This document shows, in pieces, positions 1 to 9,319 of a DNA stretch of 64,000 nucleotides (its first letter is position 1; every line of letters starts with the position of its first letter). The position numbers and the translations under genes are program-made. The notes beneath the pieces are model-generated. The model was given only the letters and a program-made list of their open reading frames with translations, did not search any database and was not told where the DNA came from. Source of the stretch: Rubrobacter calidifluminis (lineage in GTDB: Bacteria > Actinomycetota > Rubrobacteria > Rubrobacterales > Rubrobacteraceae); the NCBI RefSeq assembly GCF_028617075.1, contig NZ_JAQKGV010000009.1, positions 79,890-143,889 on the forward strand, in the 5' to 3' direction.

Positions 1-183
1 CGAGATGATTCTGTGCCTGTCCGGGCGCTTCTTCATCGGGTTCGAGGAACCGGGCATGAAGGCCTCATCCTCGGGGACGGCCCTCAGGTCCCCTATGCCT
101 CGCCGCACCACGGCATATATGAACGCGAAGAGCAGCAAGAGGATGAGGGCCTTCGCCGCCAGAAGGGGGATCTGTAGGTCCAA
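1..183 (-). CDS. FhaB-like FHA-domain protein, N-terminal part only
   Basis: Cut by the left window edge; only about 61 N-terminal codons are visible. A TTG at 183 opens a frame starting MDLQIPLLAAKALIL, a single membrane anchor of about 20 residues, followed by a charged linker rich in Arg, Lys and Glu (about residues 28-61). This is the layout of mycobacterial FhaB (FipA): one N-terminal transmembrane helix, linker, then an FHA domain, which would lie outside the window. It starts 2 bases after the FhaA stop on the same strand, so it is cotranscribed with FhaA and the upstream Ser/Thr kinase. The FHA domain is inferred from context and is not seen. Confidence 0.7.
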   Translation of the reverse strand, partial: MDLQIPLLAAKALILLLLFAFIYAVVRRGIGDLRAVPEDEAFMPGSSNPMKKRPDRHRIIS

Positions 184-185
184 GC

Positions 186-1031
186 TTAACGCCTCCCGCC
201 GCGCCCGAAGTGGGTGGGGGATCCTCCGGAGGTCTCCGTGCGCCGGACGAAGCGCGCGGTGCTCTGGCCGAAGGTGAGCTCGTCCCCGTTGTCTATGCGC
301 TCGCGGTCTATCGGAACCCCATCGAGCAGCGTCCCGTTGGTGGAGCCGAGATCCTCGATGACGAAGCCGTCTTCGAGCCGCGAAATGCGTGCGTGGTGGC
401 GCGAAACGTTCGGGTCCGAGAGGACTATGTCGTTCCCGGCAGAGCGGCCTACCGTCCACGGGCCCTGACCTTCGAGCGGATATGCCTTGCCGTCGAGGAC
501 GAGCTGGACGACCTCGCGCGATAGCCCGAAGTTTCTCGCCTCCTCGGCTGAGATGGCCGCGGTGTCCTGGCCGGATTCTTCCTGGCGCATGTTCTCGGTG
601 CGGAAGATCCTGGTCTTCCCCGAGGTGTCTTGTGGCGCACCCTTCTCGCGCGGTCTGTCGGTGGGGCCGGTCAGTTTCGCCGTTATGCCGAACTCTCCGT
701 AGCTCAGCGAGTCCTCGACCACGAAGCGTATCTTCGGTGGGGTCATCAGATGGTAGTCGTGGTCGGCGGCGTGGGCGGAGACGTACTGGATGAGCTCCTC
801 CCTCAGCGCCTCCTGGTAAGCCTCTATCGGTTCGGCGTCCTCTTTCGAGAGGTGGACGGTGAAATCGTTCGGGGCATAGGTGCGTGAGACGGAGACCATC
901 CGCCCCTCGTCCATCTGCTTGGTGAGACCCTTCGCGATCTCTATCGGTTGGATCTGTCTCCGGAATGCCTTGCCGAACATCCCTTCCACCAGGGATTCCA
1001 TGCGCTTTTCTATGGCCTTGAGAAAACCCAA
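186..1031 (-). CDS. fhaA: FhaA-like protein (DUF3662 plus FHA domain)
   Basis: 281 residues. The N-terminal part (about 1-115) matches DUF3662, the FhaA N-terminal domain (start MGFLKAIEKRMESLVEG, then FRRQIQPIEIAKGL). A charged linker follows, then a C-terminal FHA domain at about 180-265 with the hallmark phosphothreonine-pocket residues GRS, SRHHA and LGSTNGT. FHA domains bind phosphothreonine peptides; FhaA in mycobacteria is a Ser/Thr-kinase substrate or adaptor linked to cell-wall synthesis. TTG start at 1031 with a GGAAGG-like ribosome site. It sits 6 bases downstream of the kinase gene and 2 bases upstream of the FhaB-like gene, so it is likely a partner of that kinase. Confidence 0.9.
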   Translation of the reverse strand: MGFLKAIEKRMESLVEGMFGKAFRRQIQPIEIAKGLTKQMDEGRMVSVSRTYAPNDFTVHLSKEDAEPIEAYQEALREELIQYVSAHAADHDYHLMTPPKIRFVVEDSLSYGEFGITAKLTGPTDRPREKGAPQDTSGKTRIFRTENMRQEESGQDTAAISAEEARNFGLSREVVQLVLDGKAYPLEGQGPWTVGRSAGNDIVLSDPNVSRHHARISRLEDGFVIEDLGSTNGTLLDGVPIDRERIDNGDELTFGQSTARFVRRTETSGGSPTHFGRGGRR

Positions 1032-1037
1032 GGAAAG

Positions 1038-2600
1038 CTACCTTCCCGCGCGGACGCCGAGATACCGTAACACAGCGTATATTATACCGGCGAGCCCCAG
1101 GGACGACATCGCCTTCGTCAGCGCTTCGGGCCCGAACGAGACCAGAAGAGCATACCCCAGCACCCCTCCAGCGACCGCGACCACAAGACCTGCCAACCAC
1201 CACCCGAGACGCTCGGCCACCGCAACGACCGCCGCTATCGCTCCCCAAAGCACCACCAGGTAGAGGGGCTGGTGGTAACTGCTCTGCAGGACCGCCTGCC
1301 CGTAAGCTGCGGCCTGCTGCAGGCCGGTGCCAGGGGAGAGCTTCTGGAAGATGAGCCCCGTATAAGGGATGTTCCCGTCACCAAGAGTGAGCTCGTAGCA
1401 GACGAGCACCGCCCCCGCCGCCGCTCCGGAGGCTGCCGCCCCGACCGGACGCATCAGGGCGCCGAAAAAGAGCGGCAACCCGGCCCCGAGCCCGACCCAG
1501 GAGAGCGGGACCGACAGCACCGGGCCGAGCGGTAGCCGCCCGATGCCCTTACTCTTGCTCCCGGCTATGATCCATCCGAGCGCGGCGAGCGGAAGCACCC
1601 CCGCCAGGCCGGCCCCGATCTGCCCGCTCTTGAGCAGCGCGACCGCGAGCGCGAGCACGGCCACCAGGGCGGCCAGGCGCGGCAGGAGATACCCCAGGAC
1701 GGCGAACCCGGCGGCGATGCCAAGGCTCTGAGCCCCGTTGAACAGGAGCCCGGCGGCGTAGTACCCGAGCCAGCCTGCCGCCAGGCTGTTCGCCCCCCGT
1801 AGCAGGTGCTCGGCGTACCTCTTCGGGATCTTCGCCGACCGGGTCCCGCCGAGCACCCTCTCGAAGAGGGGTGAGACCCTGCCACCGTGCAGGAGGGCGA
1901 GTGCCTCGCGGGCGCTCTGGGGTCTGTGGGTCGGGTTGGGTGAGGTCGTGCGGCTTATGAACTCCGAGAGGCGTTCGGGGGGCTCGTAGGGCTGGCGGGC
2001 GAGCAAGGTGCGTGCGGTGGCGCCGACGGCGTAGATGTCGGTGAGCACGCTCGGGTCCGCATCCCCGTTCATTATCTCGGGTGCCATGTACCCCGGCGTG
2101 CCGACCGCGTAGCCGACCCGCGTCAACCGGGTGTCTCCCGCCCGGTATGCGATGCCGAAGTCCGTGAGCTTGACCGTGCCTCGCCGGTCCACGAGCGCGT
2201 TCTGCGGCTTTATGTCCCGGTGGATGATGCCCTGGGCGTGGGCGTAAGAGAGCGCCTGGAGTATCTGCGAGAGGGCATCCTCTATCTCTTCTGGGGTGTA
2301 GCCCCTCGCTGCCTCGTCGAGCGGCATACCCTCGACGAACTCGGTGACCAGGTAGACCTCGGTCTCCCCGGCTATGACCTCTATGGTCTCGACGATGTTG
2401 GGGTGGTGGAGGCCCTCAGCGATCTGTCCCTCTCTCAGCGCCCGGGAGCGCTCCTGGGCGCTGTATATGGGGATGACCTTTATGGCGACCACCTCTCCCG
2501 CGCGAGCCCGGGCGCGCCAGACGGTGGCGAAGCCGCCGCGCCCCACCACCTCGTCGAGCACGTAGTGGCCCTGCCCTTCGATGACCCGTGCCTCGGCCAT
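1038..2600 (-). CDS. Ser/Thr protein kinase with polytopic membrane C-terminus
   Basis: 520 residues. Kinase domain at about 10-250: glycine loop GRGGFATVW (20-28), ATP-binding Lys41, catalytic HRDIKPQN (127-134), DFG (147-149) and the GTPGYMAPE activation segment, so all catalytic residues are present. From about 270 to the end the protein is strongly hydrophobic, with perhaps eight or nine transmembrane segments and no PASTA repeats, unlike PknB with its single anchor and extracellular sensor. Promoter-proximal in an apparent operon with FhaA and FhaB, which are probable phosphorylation targets or readers. What the membrane domain senses is unknown. A gap of about 110 bases separates it from the divergent tRNA-Leu. 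Confidence 0.92.
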   Translation of the reverse strand: MAEARVIEGQGHYVLDEVVGRGGFATVWRARARAGEVVAIKVIPIYSAQERSRALREGQIAEGLHHPNIVETIEVIAGETEVYLVTEFVEGMPLDEAARGYTPEEIEDALSQILQALSYAHAQGIIHRDIKPQNALVDRRGTVKLTDFGIAYRAGDTRLTRVGYAVGTPGYMAPEIMNGDADPSVLTDIYAVGATARTLLARQPYEPPERLSEFISRTTSPNPTHRPQSAREALALLHGGRVSPLFERVLGGTRSAKIPKRYAEHLLRGANSLAAGWLGYYAAGLLFNGAQSLGIAAGFAVLGYLLPRLAALVAVLALAVALLKSGQIGAGLAGVLPLAALGWIIAGSKSKGIGRLPLGPVLSVPLSWVGLGAGLPLFFGALMRPVGAAASGAAAGAVLVCYELTLGDGNIPYTGLIFQKLSPGTGLQQAAAYGQAVLQSSYHQPLYLVVLWGAIAAVVAVAERLGWWLAGLVVAVAGGVLGYALLVSFGPEALTKAMSSLGLAGIIYAVLRYLGVRAGR

Positions 2601-2708
2601 TGACCACGTATTGTATAGCTTTCGCCAGGGTGGGTTCCCCGTCCACCCGTGGTCTTCGAGCCCGGCTGCTGGTAAAATCTCCTCGCCCCGTGGCCGGGGC
2701 GACGGCGC

Positions 2709-2792
2709 GGGCGAGTGGCGGAATTGGTAGACGCGCTAGGTTCAGGGTCTAGTGTCCGAGAGGACGTGGGGGTTCGAGTCCCCCCTCGCCCA
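2709..2792 (+). tRNA. tRNA-Leu (anticodon CAG)
   Basis: Class II tRNA with a long variable arm. The acceptor stem GGGCGAG (2709-2715) pairs with CTCGCCC (2785-2791), and the discriminator base is A2792. The D arm contains GGCGGAATTGGTAGACGC. The anticodon stem-loop is CTAGG-TTCAGGG-TCTAG with CAG at 2743-2745, so it reads CUG leucine codons. The T arm is GGGGG-TTCGAGT-CCCCC. The 3' CCA is not encoded (ACA follows). A TAAAAT hexamer at 2673-2678 could be its -10 box. Confidence 0.97.
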
Positions 2793-3846
2793 CAGTCTAC
2801 TCCGGGAGGGCAGCGTAGAGCGGGAGGCCTACAGGAGCCCCGTCCGACGAGGGAGGAAGTGGGGGCGCCGGCGGGGAGGCAGGGCTCTGCCGCCCTGGGC
2901 GTCCGTCTGTGTTTCCGCACTGCTGTTCCTCGTCGTCGCCGGAGTCATCCTGTTGGTGGTGCGCGGCTGCGTCGCGACGCAACAGGCCACCGGGATCAGG
3001 AAGTACGTAGCGACCTCTGACTCCATCCTCCTCGAATCCCAGCACCTCGGCAACGGGCGGCTGCAGCGGGCGCTGGAGGACGCCTCGGACGGGCGCGTCT
3101 CTTCCAGACATCGGGAGGATCTCCGGTGGTCGGCCGAACGCTCACGCGAGCTCTACGAGAGGACGCTTGCCTCCCAGAAGGTGCCCCGGCGCTTCGCGCA
3201 GGTCCACCACTACCTGCAGAGTGCCCTCGGCATCAGGGCGCGGGCTACCGGGAGGATCGCCAGGGCAGCATCAGGGAGTCGGGAGCGGTTGCGCAGTGCC
3301 CTGTCGAGCGGGCTGAGAGACTACAAGATGAGCGATGCCGTGATCTCTCACTACTACATGCCCGCGGTGAGGGAGGTGTTGCGCGAGGAGGGACAGATCA
3401 ACGAGGACGACGCGATAATCTACCACCCGGCGCCCTTTGTGGATTACGGAGCGTCCGGTCTCGGGGGCGGGAGGAGAGAGGGAGCCGCACACGGGGTGAG
3501 GATCTCCGGCGTGAGCGTCGGCGGGCACCCGCTCTACCCCGGCGGCACCGTGATCCTCAAGGGGGCCGACCGGCCGGTCTTCAGGATCGAGGTGGCGAAC
3601 GACGGAGGGATGGTAGAGGATGGCGTTCCGGTCGAGATCTCCGTTGCCGGCGGCGTCGAAAGCCAGGTCCGTACTGCGCGCATCCGGCGGATAGAACCCG
3701 GGAGGACGGAGACCGTCACGCTCGGCGGGTTCAAGCCCGGCGTGGTGGACGAGACCTCCCGCGTCAGGGTGGAGGTCGGGCCGGTAAGATACGAGCAGTA
3801 CACCAGGGACAACACGCTATCTGGAAGGTTGACCTTCGGGATCTAG
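2752..3846 (+). CDS. Membrane-anchored protein with C-terminal CARDB/Ig-like domain
   Basis: An Arg-rich N-terminus is followed by one transmembrane helix (about residues 49-70 of the open frame, SVCVSALLFLVVAGV), a helical region (about 75-215) and a beta-rich C-terminal domain (about 245-364) that resembles CARDB/Ig-like domains of surface proteins. Inferred topology is a short cytoplasmic tail with the rest outside. The start is unresolved: the only GTG in frame before the helix, at 2752, lies inside the tRNA-Leu gene, and no ATG, GTG or TTG exists between the tRNA end and the helix. The true start may be a rare codon just downstream of the tRNA. No function recognised. An AGGAGG site overlapping its stop serves the next gene. 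Confidence 0.65.
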   Translation: MSERTWGFESPLAHSLLREGSVEREAYRSPVRRGRKWGRRRGGRALPPWASVCVSALLFLVVAGVILLVVRGCVATQQATGIRKYVATSDSILLESQHLGNGRLQRALEDASDGRVSSRHREDLRWSAERSRELYERTLASQKVPRRFAQVHHYLQSALGIRARATGRIARAASGSRERLRSALSSGLRDYKMSDAVISHYYMPAVREVLREEGQINEDDAIIYHPAPFVDYGASGLGGGRREGAAHGVRISGVSVGGHPLYPGGTVILKGADRPVFRIEVANDGGMVEDGVPVEISVAGGVESQVRTARIRRIEPGRTETVTLGGFKPGVVDETSRVRVEVGPVRYEQYTRDNTLSGRLTFGI

Positions 3847-3854
3847 GAGGGATT

Positions 3855-4139
3855 TTGGTAACCGCCGTGGTGCTCGTCACGACCGAGGGAGAGAGGGTGC
3901 AGGAGGCCGCTCAGGCGATGCTTGAGATAGAGGGGGTGACCGAGGCCTATTCGGTGACCGGACCATATGACATCGTGGTCATGGTGCGCATCCCGGACTT
4001 CGAACGGCTGGCCGAGATAGTTCCGGAGAAGATAGCCCAGGTGCCGGGGGTGGCGCGCACCGAGACCATGGTCGCCTTCCGCACCTACTCCAACTACGAC
4101 CTCGACCGGATGTGGTCGCTCGGGTTCGAGGAGGGCTAG
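3855..4139 (+). CDS. Stand-alone Lrp/AsnC ligand-binding (RAM) domain protein
   Basis: 94 residues forming only the RAM (ACT-like) domain of Lrp/AsnC regulators: a beta-alpha-beta-beta-alpha-beta pattern with the EGVTEAYSVTGPYDIVV core. No helix-turn-helix is present. Such stand-alone RAM proteins (SraD type) assemble as dimers or decamers and bind amino acids; they may modulate full-length Lrp proteins or act as ligand sensors. TTG start at 3855 preceded by an AGGAGG site at 3845-3850. It lies 8 bases after the membrane-protein stop, so likely the same transcript. Its stop overlaps the stop of the convergent ligase gene by four bases. Confidence 0.85.
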   Translation: MVTAVVLVTTEGERVQEAAQAMLEIEGVTEAYSVTGPYDIVVMVRIPDFERLAEIVPEKIAQVPGVARTETMVAFRTYSNYDLDRMWSLGFEEG

Positions 4140-5263
4140 CTCGGCTCCCCGGCCAGCGCAGGGCGGGTGCTCTCTATGAGGAAGGCCACGACCTCCAGAA
4201 AATCACCGCTCTCCCGGTAGATCCGCCGCTGGTGCTGGCTTCCGGTGCCGTTGTCGACGATCCAGAGCACGTCCTGAAGCTCGTCTTCGCACCCCAGGGA
4301 GGCGGCGTAGGGCCTCAGTTCCTCCACGAGTGAGCGGGCCATCTCTCCCGCCGGCACCGGTATCTTCCCCACCGGGTCGTAGAAGGTCGCATCCATACCG
4401 TACCGGGAAGCGCGCCACTTGTTCTCGAGCGTTATCTCCCGGTCGTAGGGGCCTCTCGGCTCCCCGTCGAGAGCGCGGGCGACGAGGCACTGGGTGATGG
4501 CGGTCAGGGCGGTGGCCGCCCTGAGGCTGGTCTGGGAGTCCAGGATGCGTAGCTCTATCGTCCCGAACTTCGGATGAGGACGCACGTCCCACCAGCAGAA
4601 GGTGTAGTCCTCGATCGCCCCGGAATCGACCATGCGATCCACATAATCCTCGAAAGCCGCGTAATCCTCGAACGCCGGCGGCAGCCCGGAGCGAGGGAAG
4701 GACTCGAATATCTTGATCCTGGTCGACTCGAACCCGGTGTCCATCCCCTGCCAGAAGGGAGAGTTGGCCGAGAGGGCCAGGAGGAGCGGGGCCTCTTCGG
4801 CGAGGCGGTTGTGAGCCTCTATCGCCGCCTCGGGACCCGGGACCGCCACGTGAACGTGCTGGCCGAAGATCACCTCCCGCTCGGCGATCCAGCGCAGCCG
4901 CTTCAGGACTTCCCGGTAGCGCTCCTGTTCGGTAACCTTCTGATCCCGGTAGCGGCTGAAGGGGTGGGTGCCGGCCGAGGCTATCGAGGCCCCGCAGGCC
5001 GCCGCCCACGAACCCACCCGGCTGCGCAGCTCCCGCAGCTTCTGGCCTATCTCTGAGGCCGAGGAGCACACCGGCGTCTTTATCTCCAGCACCGACTGGA
5101 AGAGTTCGTAGGAGACGTACTCGGAGAGTTCCTCAGGGAGGCGGCGCATGATCTCGTCCACCTTCGGGACCAGCTCTCCGGTGGAGCCGTCCACTATGTG
5201 CAACTCCTCTTCCAGGCCCAGCGTGTACTCTCTCTCGCCGGTGCTCTTGAACTCGAGGGGCAT
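4136..5263 (-). CDS. YbdK-type carboxylate-amine ligase (glutamate-cysteine ligase 2 family)
   Basis: About 375 residues, the usual length for the GCS2/YbdK family. Conserved features: N-terminal LGLEEELHIVD, the metal/ATP-binding HVHVAVP segment near the middle, WWDVRPHPKFGTIELR and the C-terminal DNGTGSQHQR. The family makes gamma-glutamyl or related amide bonds with ATP; the exact substrate cannot be told from sequence, and actinobacterial homologues include EgtA-like enzymes. The ATG at 5263 is preferred because GGGAGG lies 7 bases upstream; a second ATG at 5278 contains that ribosome site and is less likely. Convergent with the RAM-domain gene. The 235 bases upstream (to 5498) hold its promoter region and nothing else recognisable. 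Confidence 0.85.
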   Translation of the reverse strand: MPLEFKSTGEREYTLGLEEELHIVDGSTGELVPKVDEIMRRLPEELSEYVSYELFQSVLEIKTPVCSSASEIGQKLRELRSRVGSWAAACGASIASAGTHPFSRYRDQKVTEQERYREVLKRLRWIAEREVIFGQHVHVAVPGPEAAIEAHNRLAEEAPLLLALSANSPFWQGMDTGFESTRIKIFESFPRSGLPPAFEDYAAFEDYVDRMVDSGAIEDYTFCWWDVRPHPKFGTIELRILDSQTSLRAATALTAITQCLVARALDGEPRGPYDREITLENKWRASRYGMDATFYDPVGKIPVPAGEMARSLVEELRPYAASLGCEDELQDVLWIVDNGTGSQHQRRIYRESGDFLEVVAFLIESTRPALAGEPS

Positions 5264-5498
5264 GGTCTCTCCTCCCATCCGATACTTCAGGGTCGCGAAG
5301 GGGGTGCGGGACGAGGGGGAAGTTGCAGACGCCGGATGCTCCGGCGAACCTCCGCCCGGTGCGGAGTTGCGAACATCTCTACCGGACCTCTTCTACATCA
5401 GCGTAACCAGCCTGGGAAGACATATTACCCGCTGCGGTCGAAAATAACCAGAGAGACGACCGCATTGCATCGTCGTTCCTGCGGCGGGGCTGACACGC

Positions 5499-7310
5499 TC
5501 AGTGACGGTCGAGCTTGCGGGCTATCTCCCGGGTCCCGATGAGGAAGCATATCGACCGTCCGTGCGGGCAGGTGGCCGGAAGCCTGCTCGTGAGCCACTC
5601 TCTTATGAGGTTCTCCATCTCCTTCTGAGAGAGCCCGTCGCCCATCCTGACCGCGGAGTGGCAGGCTATGGTGGCCAGTATGCGCTCCTCGCGGCGGGGA
5701 CCGGGGTCGTCGCCGCCTATGACGGTCAGGGCTTCGAAGAGCGCTCCGGCCACTTCTCTTCCGGCCAGAATGGAGGGCGCGGAGCTGACGCGCACCGAGT
5801 GCGGCCCGAAGGGCTCCGCCCGGAACCCGTAGAGCGCGAGCTCCTCCAGGCTATCGGCCGCGTGCTCGGCCTCGGAGGGCGAGAGCTCCACCACCTCGGG
5901 CACCAGCAGATCCTGCACTTGCGGTGGGCCGTCCGGACCGGCCAGACGGTCCAGTATCGCCCTCTCGTGAGCCACGTGCTGGTCGACCACCCACAGGCCC
6001 GATGGGTCTTCCAGCAGGATGTAACACCGCGCGAGCTGGCCGATCACACGCGCCTCCTCCAGCGAGGGCAGCGCTCCGCGCTCCGGCACCTCCTCCGGAG
6101 GCGAACCTGATTCCTCCGCCGCCCGCGCTGCCCGGGAGGCTTCGCGCTGCAACTCCCGCAGGTCCGCCTCCGGATAGCTTCTCCGCTCTTCCGCAACCCG
6201 CAGGGGCCAGGCGCGCCGGGGTGTGGTCTCCTCCCGGCGCGCCTGGAACGTGAGGGGATGCTGCAGCGCAGGGGAGGAGGGGACTTCCGGCGGTCTCACC
6301 GTCGGGTGGGGGCGCCACTCGATCGCTAGCCTGACGGCGGCGGTCACCGCCTCGCGTGCCGCGCGCTCGTCCGAGAAGCGCACGATCTGCTTGGCGGGGT
6401 GGACGTTGACGTCCACCCTCTTCGGGTCCACCTCTATCAGCAGCGCCACCGGCGGATACCTGCCCGCCGGAACCGTCGCCCGGTAGGCGTCGTCGAGGCC
6501 CCTGTTGAGGTTCTCGGAGCGCACCCACCGGCCGTTCACCGAGACCGTCTGAGAGGCGTTGCGGCTGCTCGTGTGGACGCTGGGAAGCGCGGCGTACCCC
6601 TTTATCCTGAAGGCCCCTGACTCGTAGGAGACCTCCCTGAAGGCCCGCGCCCGGGCCACGCCGTGGATCTGGGCGAGCCGTTCCAGGAGGTCTTTCGCCG
6701 CAGGAAGCGAGAGGTGCTCTCGCCCCCCCTCCGAGAGCCTGAAGGCGACCTGCGGGTTGCAGATCGCCAGGTGCGTCACCACGTCCATTATGGTTGCCCG
6801 CTCGGATCGGATGCCCCTCAGAAAGGCCCGCCGCGCCGGGACGTTGTAGAAGAGACGCTCGACGATCACGGTGGTCCCCCTCGGATGGGAGGCTGCCGAG
6901 ACTTCTGCCTCGGAGCCCCCCTCCACGCAGACCCTCGTGCCGCTTCTGGATGCGCCGTCCGAAGTCGTGAGCTCGAAGCGGCAGACGCTCGCGATCGAGG
7001 GTAGAGCTTCACCCCTGAAGCCCAGGGTGCTCACCGCCTCGAGGTCTTCGACGGAGCGGATCTTGGAGGTCGCGTGACGCAGCACCGAGAGCCTGGCGTC
7101 CTCCTCCGACATGCCTTCGCCGTCGTCTCGCACCAGGATGCGGGAGGTGCCGCCGTCTTCTATCTCCACCTCTATCCGGGAGGCGTGGGCGTCGAGCGAG
7201 TTCTCGATGAGCTCCTTGACGACCGAGGCCGGCCTCTCGACGACTTCTCCCGCGGCGACCTGCTGGGCTACGAGCGGGTCTAGTATCCGGATCGTCTTTC
7301 GCGCTGCCAT
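5499..7310 (-). CDS. mutL: DNA mismatch repair protein MutL
   Basis: About 603 residues. The N-terminal GHKL ATPase (1-330) carries all motifs: [28 protein letters not shown] and the VNVHPAK segment. The C-terminal dimerisation domain (about 420-603) has [18 protein letters not shown] and CPHGRS, comparable with the endonuclease-type MutL C-terminus, although the last acidic position of the DQHA motif is Asp (DRL) rather than the usual Glu, so nicking activity is uncertain. MutL couples MutS mismatch recognition to downstream repair; mutS is not in this window. The ATG at 7310 ([10 protein letters not shown]) is chosen over the upstream in-frame ATG because the family starts here. Divergent from accB. 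Confidence 0.95.
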   Translation of the reverse strand: MAARKTIRILDPLVAQQVAAGEVVERPASVVKELIENSLDAHASRIEVEIEDGGTSRILVRDDGEGMSEEDARLSVLRHATSKIRSVEDLEAVSTLGFRGEALPSIASVCRFELTTSDGASRSGTRVCVEGGSEAEVSAASHPRGTTVIVERLFYNVPARRAFLRGIRSERATIMDVVTHLAICNPQVAFRLSEGGREHLSLPAAKDLLERLAQIHGVARARAFREVSYESGAFRIKGYAALPSVHTSSRNASQTVSVNGRWVRSENLNRGLDDAYRATVPAGRYPPVALLIEVDPKRVDVNVHPAKQIVRFSDERAAREAVTAAVRLAIEWRPHPTVRPPEVPSSPALQHPLTFQARREETTPRRAWPLRVAEERRSYPEADLRELQREASRAARAAEESGSPPEEVPERGALPSLEEARVIGQLARCYILLEDPSGLWVVDQHVAHERAILDRLAGPDGPPQVQDLLVPEVVELSPSEAEHAADSLEELALYGFRAEPFGPHSVRVSSAPSILAGREVAGALFEALTVIGGDDPGPRREERILATIACHSAVRMGDGLSQKEMENLIREWLTSRLPATCPHGRSICFLIGTREIARKLDRH

Positions 7311-7361
7311 GGCCTTCGGGCATTGTACAACCGGGGGCAGGTTTTCCAAACGCGGGGAGTG

Positions 7362-7367
7362 TAGAAT
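7362..7367 (+). promoter_or_regulatory. Probable -10 box of accBC
   Basis: TAGAAT ends 8 bases before the accB ATG at 7376. A start point 6-8 bases downstream of this box would put the ATG at or within two bases of the 5' end, giving a nearly leaderless mRNA. No ribosome-binding purine run precedes the ATG, which fits. No clear -35 box is seen. Confidence 0.4.
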
Positions 7368-7375
7368 CGCGGGTC

Positions 7376-7879
<504 letters not shown>

Positions 7880-7881
7880 TG

Positions 7882-9258
7882 ATGATCGGCAAGGTCCTCA
7901 TAGCCAACCGGGGCGAGATAGCGCTGCGGGTCATACGGGCCTGCAGGGAGCTGGGCGTCCGGAGCGTCGCAGTCTACTCGACCGCCGACGCCGATTCGCT
8001 GCACCGGATCCTGGCGGACGAATCCGTCTGCATAGGTCCTCCGCCGGCTTCCGAGAGCTACCTGAACATCCCGGCGATAATCTCCGCGGCGGAGGTCTCC
8101 GGGGCGCAGGCCATCCACCCAGGCTACGGCTTCCTCTCGGAGAACGCGCGTTTCGCCGAGATCTGCGAGCGCAGCGGCGTCAGGTTCATCGGTCCTTCCT
8201 CGAAGGCGATAGCGCGCATGGGGGACAAGTCTGCCGCGCGTGAGACGGCGGCTCGGGCCGGGGTCCCGGTGGTGCCGGGCAGCGAGGGCACCTGTTCCAG
8301 CGCGGAGGAGGTCATGCGGGTCGGGGCGGAGGTCGGGTATCCGCTGCTGATAAAGGCCGCCGCGGGCGGCGGGGGGAAGGGGATGCGCGTCGTGGAGAAC
8401 GAGCGGGAGGCCAAGGCGGCCTTCGTGGCGGCGAGCCGGGAGGCGAAGGCGGCCTTCGGGGACGGCTCGGTCTACGTCGAGCGTTACCTGGAGCGGCTGC
8501 GGCACGTCGAGATACAGGTGCTCGCCGACGGCCGGGGGCGGGTGGCCGCCTTCCCGGAACGGGACTGCTCGATTCAGCGCCGCCACCAGAAGCTCCTGGA
8601 GGAGTCCCCGGCCCCGGATTTCCCCGAGGAGGTGCGCACCAGGATGATGGACGCGGCGGCCTCACTCGCTCTCTCGCTGGAGTACGAGGGGGCAGGGACG
8701 GTGGAATTCGTCTATTCGGGGGGCGAGTTCTACTTCATAGAGATGAACACCCGCCTGCAGGTGGAGCACCCGGTGACCGAGATGGTGGCCGGGGTGGATC
8801 TGGTCTCCGAGCAGATCCGGATAGCCTCCGGTGAGGGCATGAGCGTCCCCGAGAGGCCCACCGCCTCGGGATGCGCGATGGAGTTCAGGATCAACGCCGA
8901 AGACCCGCAGAAGAACTTCATCCCGCAGGCCGGTCAGGTCGAGTTCTACACGCCTCCCGGGGGGCCAGGCGTGCGGGTAGACTCGCACCTCTACCCTGGA
9001 TACCGCGTCCCGCCACACTACGACTCACTGCTGGCGAAGCTCATCGTGCACGCCCCCGACCGGGACGGAGCGATCCGGCGCGGGGTACGCGCCCTGGACG
9101 AGTTCGCCGTGGCCGGGCTGGAGACCACCCTGCCGCTGCACCTCGCCATACTGGAGGACAAGGGGTTCAGGAAAGGCGAAGTCTATACGGGCTTTCTCGC
9201 CGAACGCCGCCTGTCCGTCGAGGATGGCGTGCTGAGGCTCACCGCCCTTACCGCGTAG
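7882..9258 (+). CDS. accC: Acetyl-CoA carboxylase biotin carboxylase subunit
   Basis: 458 residues, full length. N-terminal Rossmann-like domain (MIGKVLIANRGEIALRVIRA), ATP-grasp domain with the glycine-rich KAAAGGGGKGM loop (about 160), the HVEIQVL and ERDCSIQRRHQK segments, and catalytic EMNTRLQVEHPVTE. It performs ATP-dependent carboxylation of biotin on AccB. ATG at 7882 is used; the GTG at 7879, overlapping the accB stop, is an alternative. No carboxyltransferase genes follow, so those subunits are encoded elsewhere. A GC-rich CCGCC/GGCGG repeat after the stop could form a short hairpin. Confidence 0.96.
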   Translation: MIGKVLIANRGEIALRVIRACRELGVRSVAVYSTADADSLHRILADESVCIGPPPASESYLNIPAIISAAEVSGAQAIHPGYGFLSENARFAEICERSGVRFIGPSSKAIARMGDKSAARETAARAGVPVVPGSEGTCSSAEEVMRVGAEVGYPLLIKAAAGGGGKGMRVVENEREAKAAFVAASREAKAAFGDGSVYVERYLERLRHVEIQVLADGRGRVAAFPERDCSIQRRHQKLLEESPAPDFPEEVRTRMMDAAASLALSLEYEGAGTVEFVYSGGEFYFIEMNTRLQVEHPVTEMVAGVDLVSEQIRIASGEGMSVPERPTASGCAMEFRINAEDPQKNFIPQAGQVEFYTPPGGPGVRVDSHLYPGYRVPPHYDSLLAKLIVHAPDRDGAIRRGVRALDEFAVAGLETTLPLHLAILEDKGFRKGEVYTGFLAERRLSVEDGVLRLTALTA

Positions 9259-9319
9259 CCGCCGCCGGCGGGCGGTGCTAACCTTTTGGGGTGGTTTTGG
9301 GTCCCGAAAGGAGAACGTA

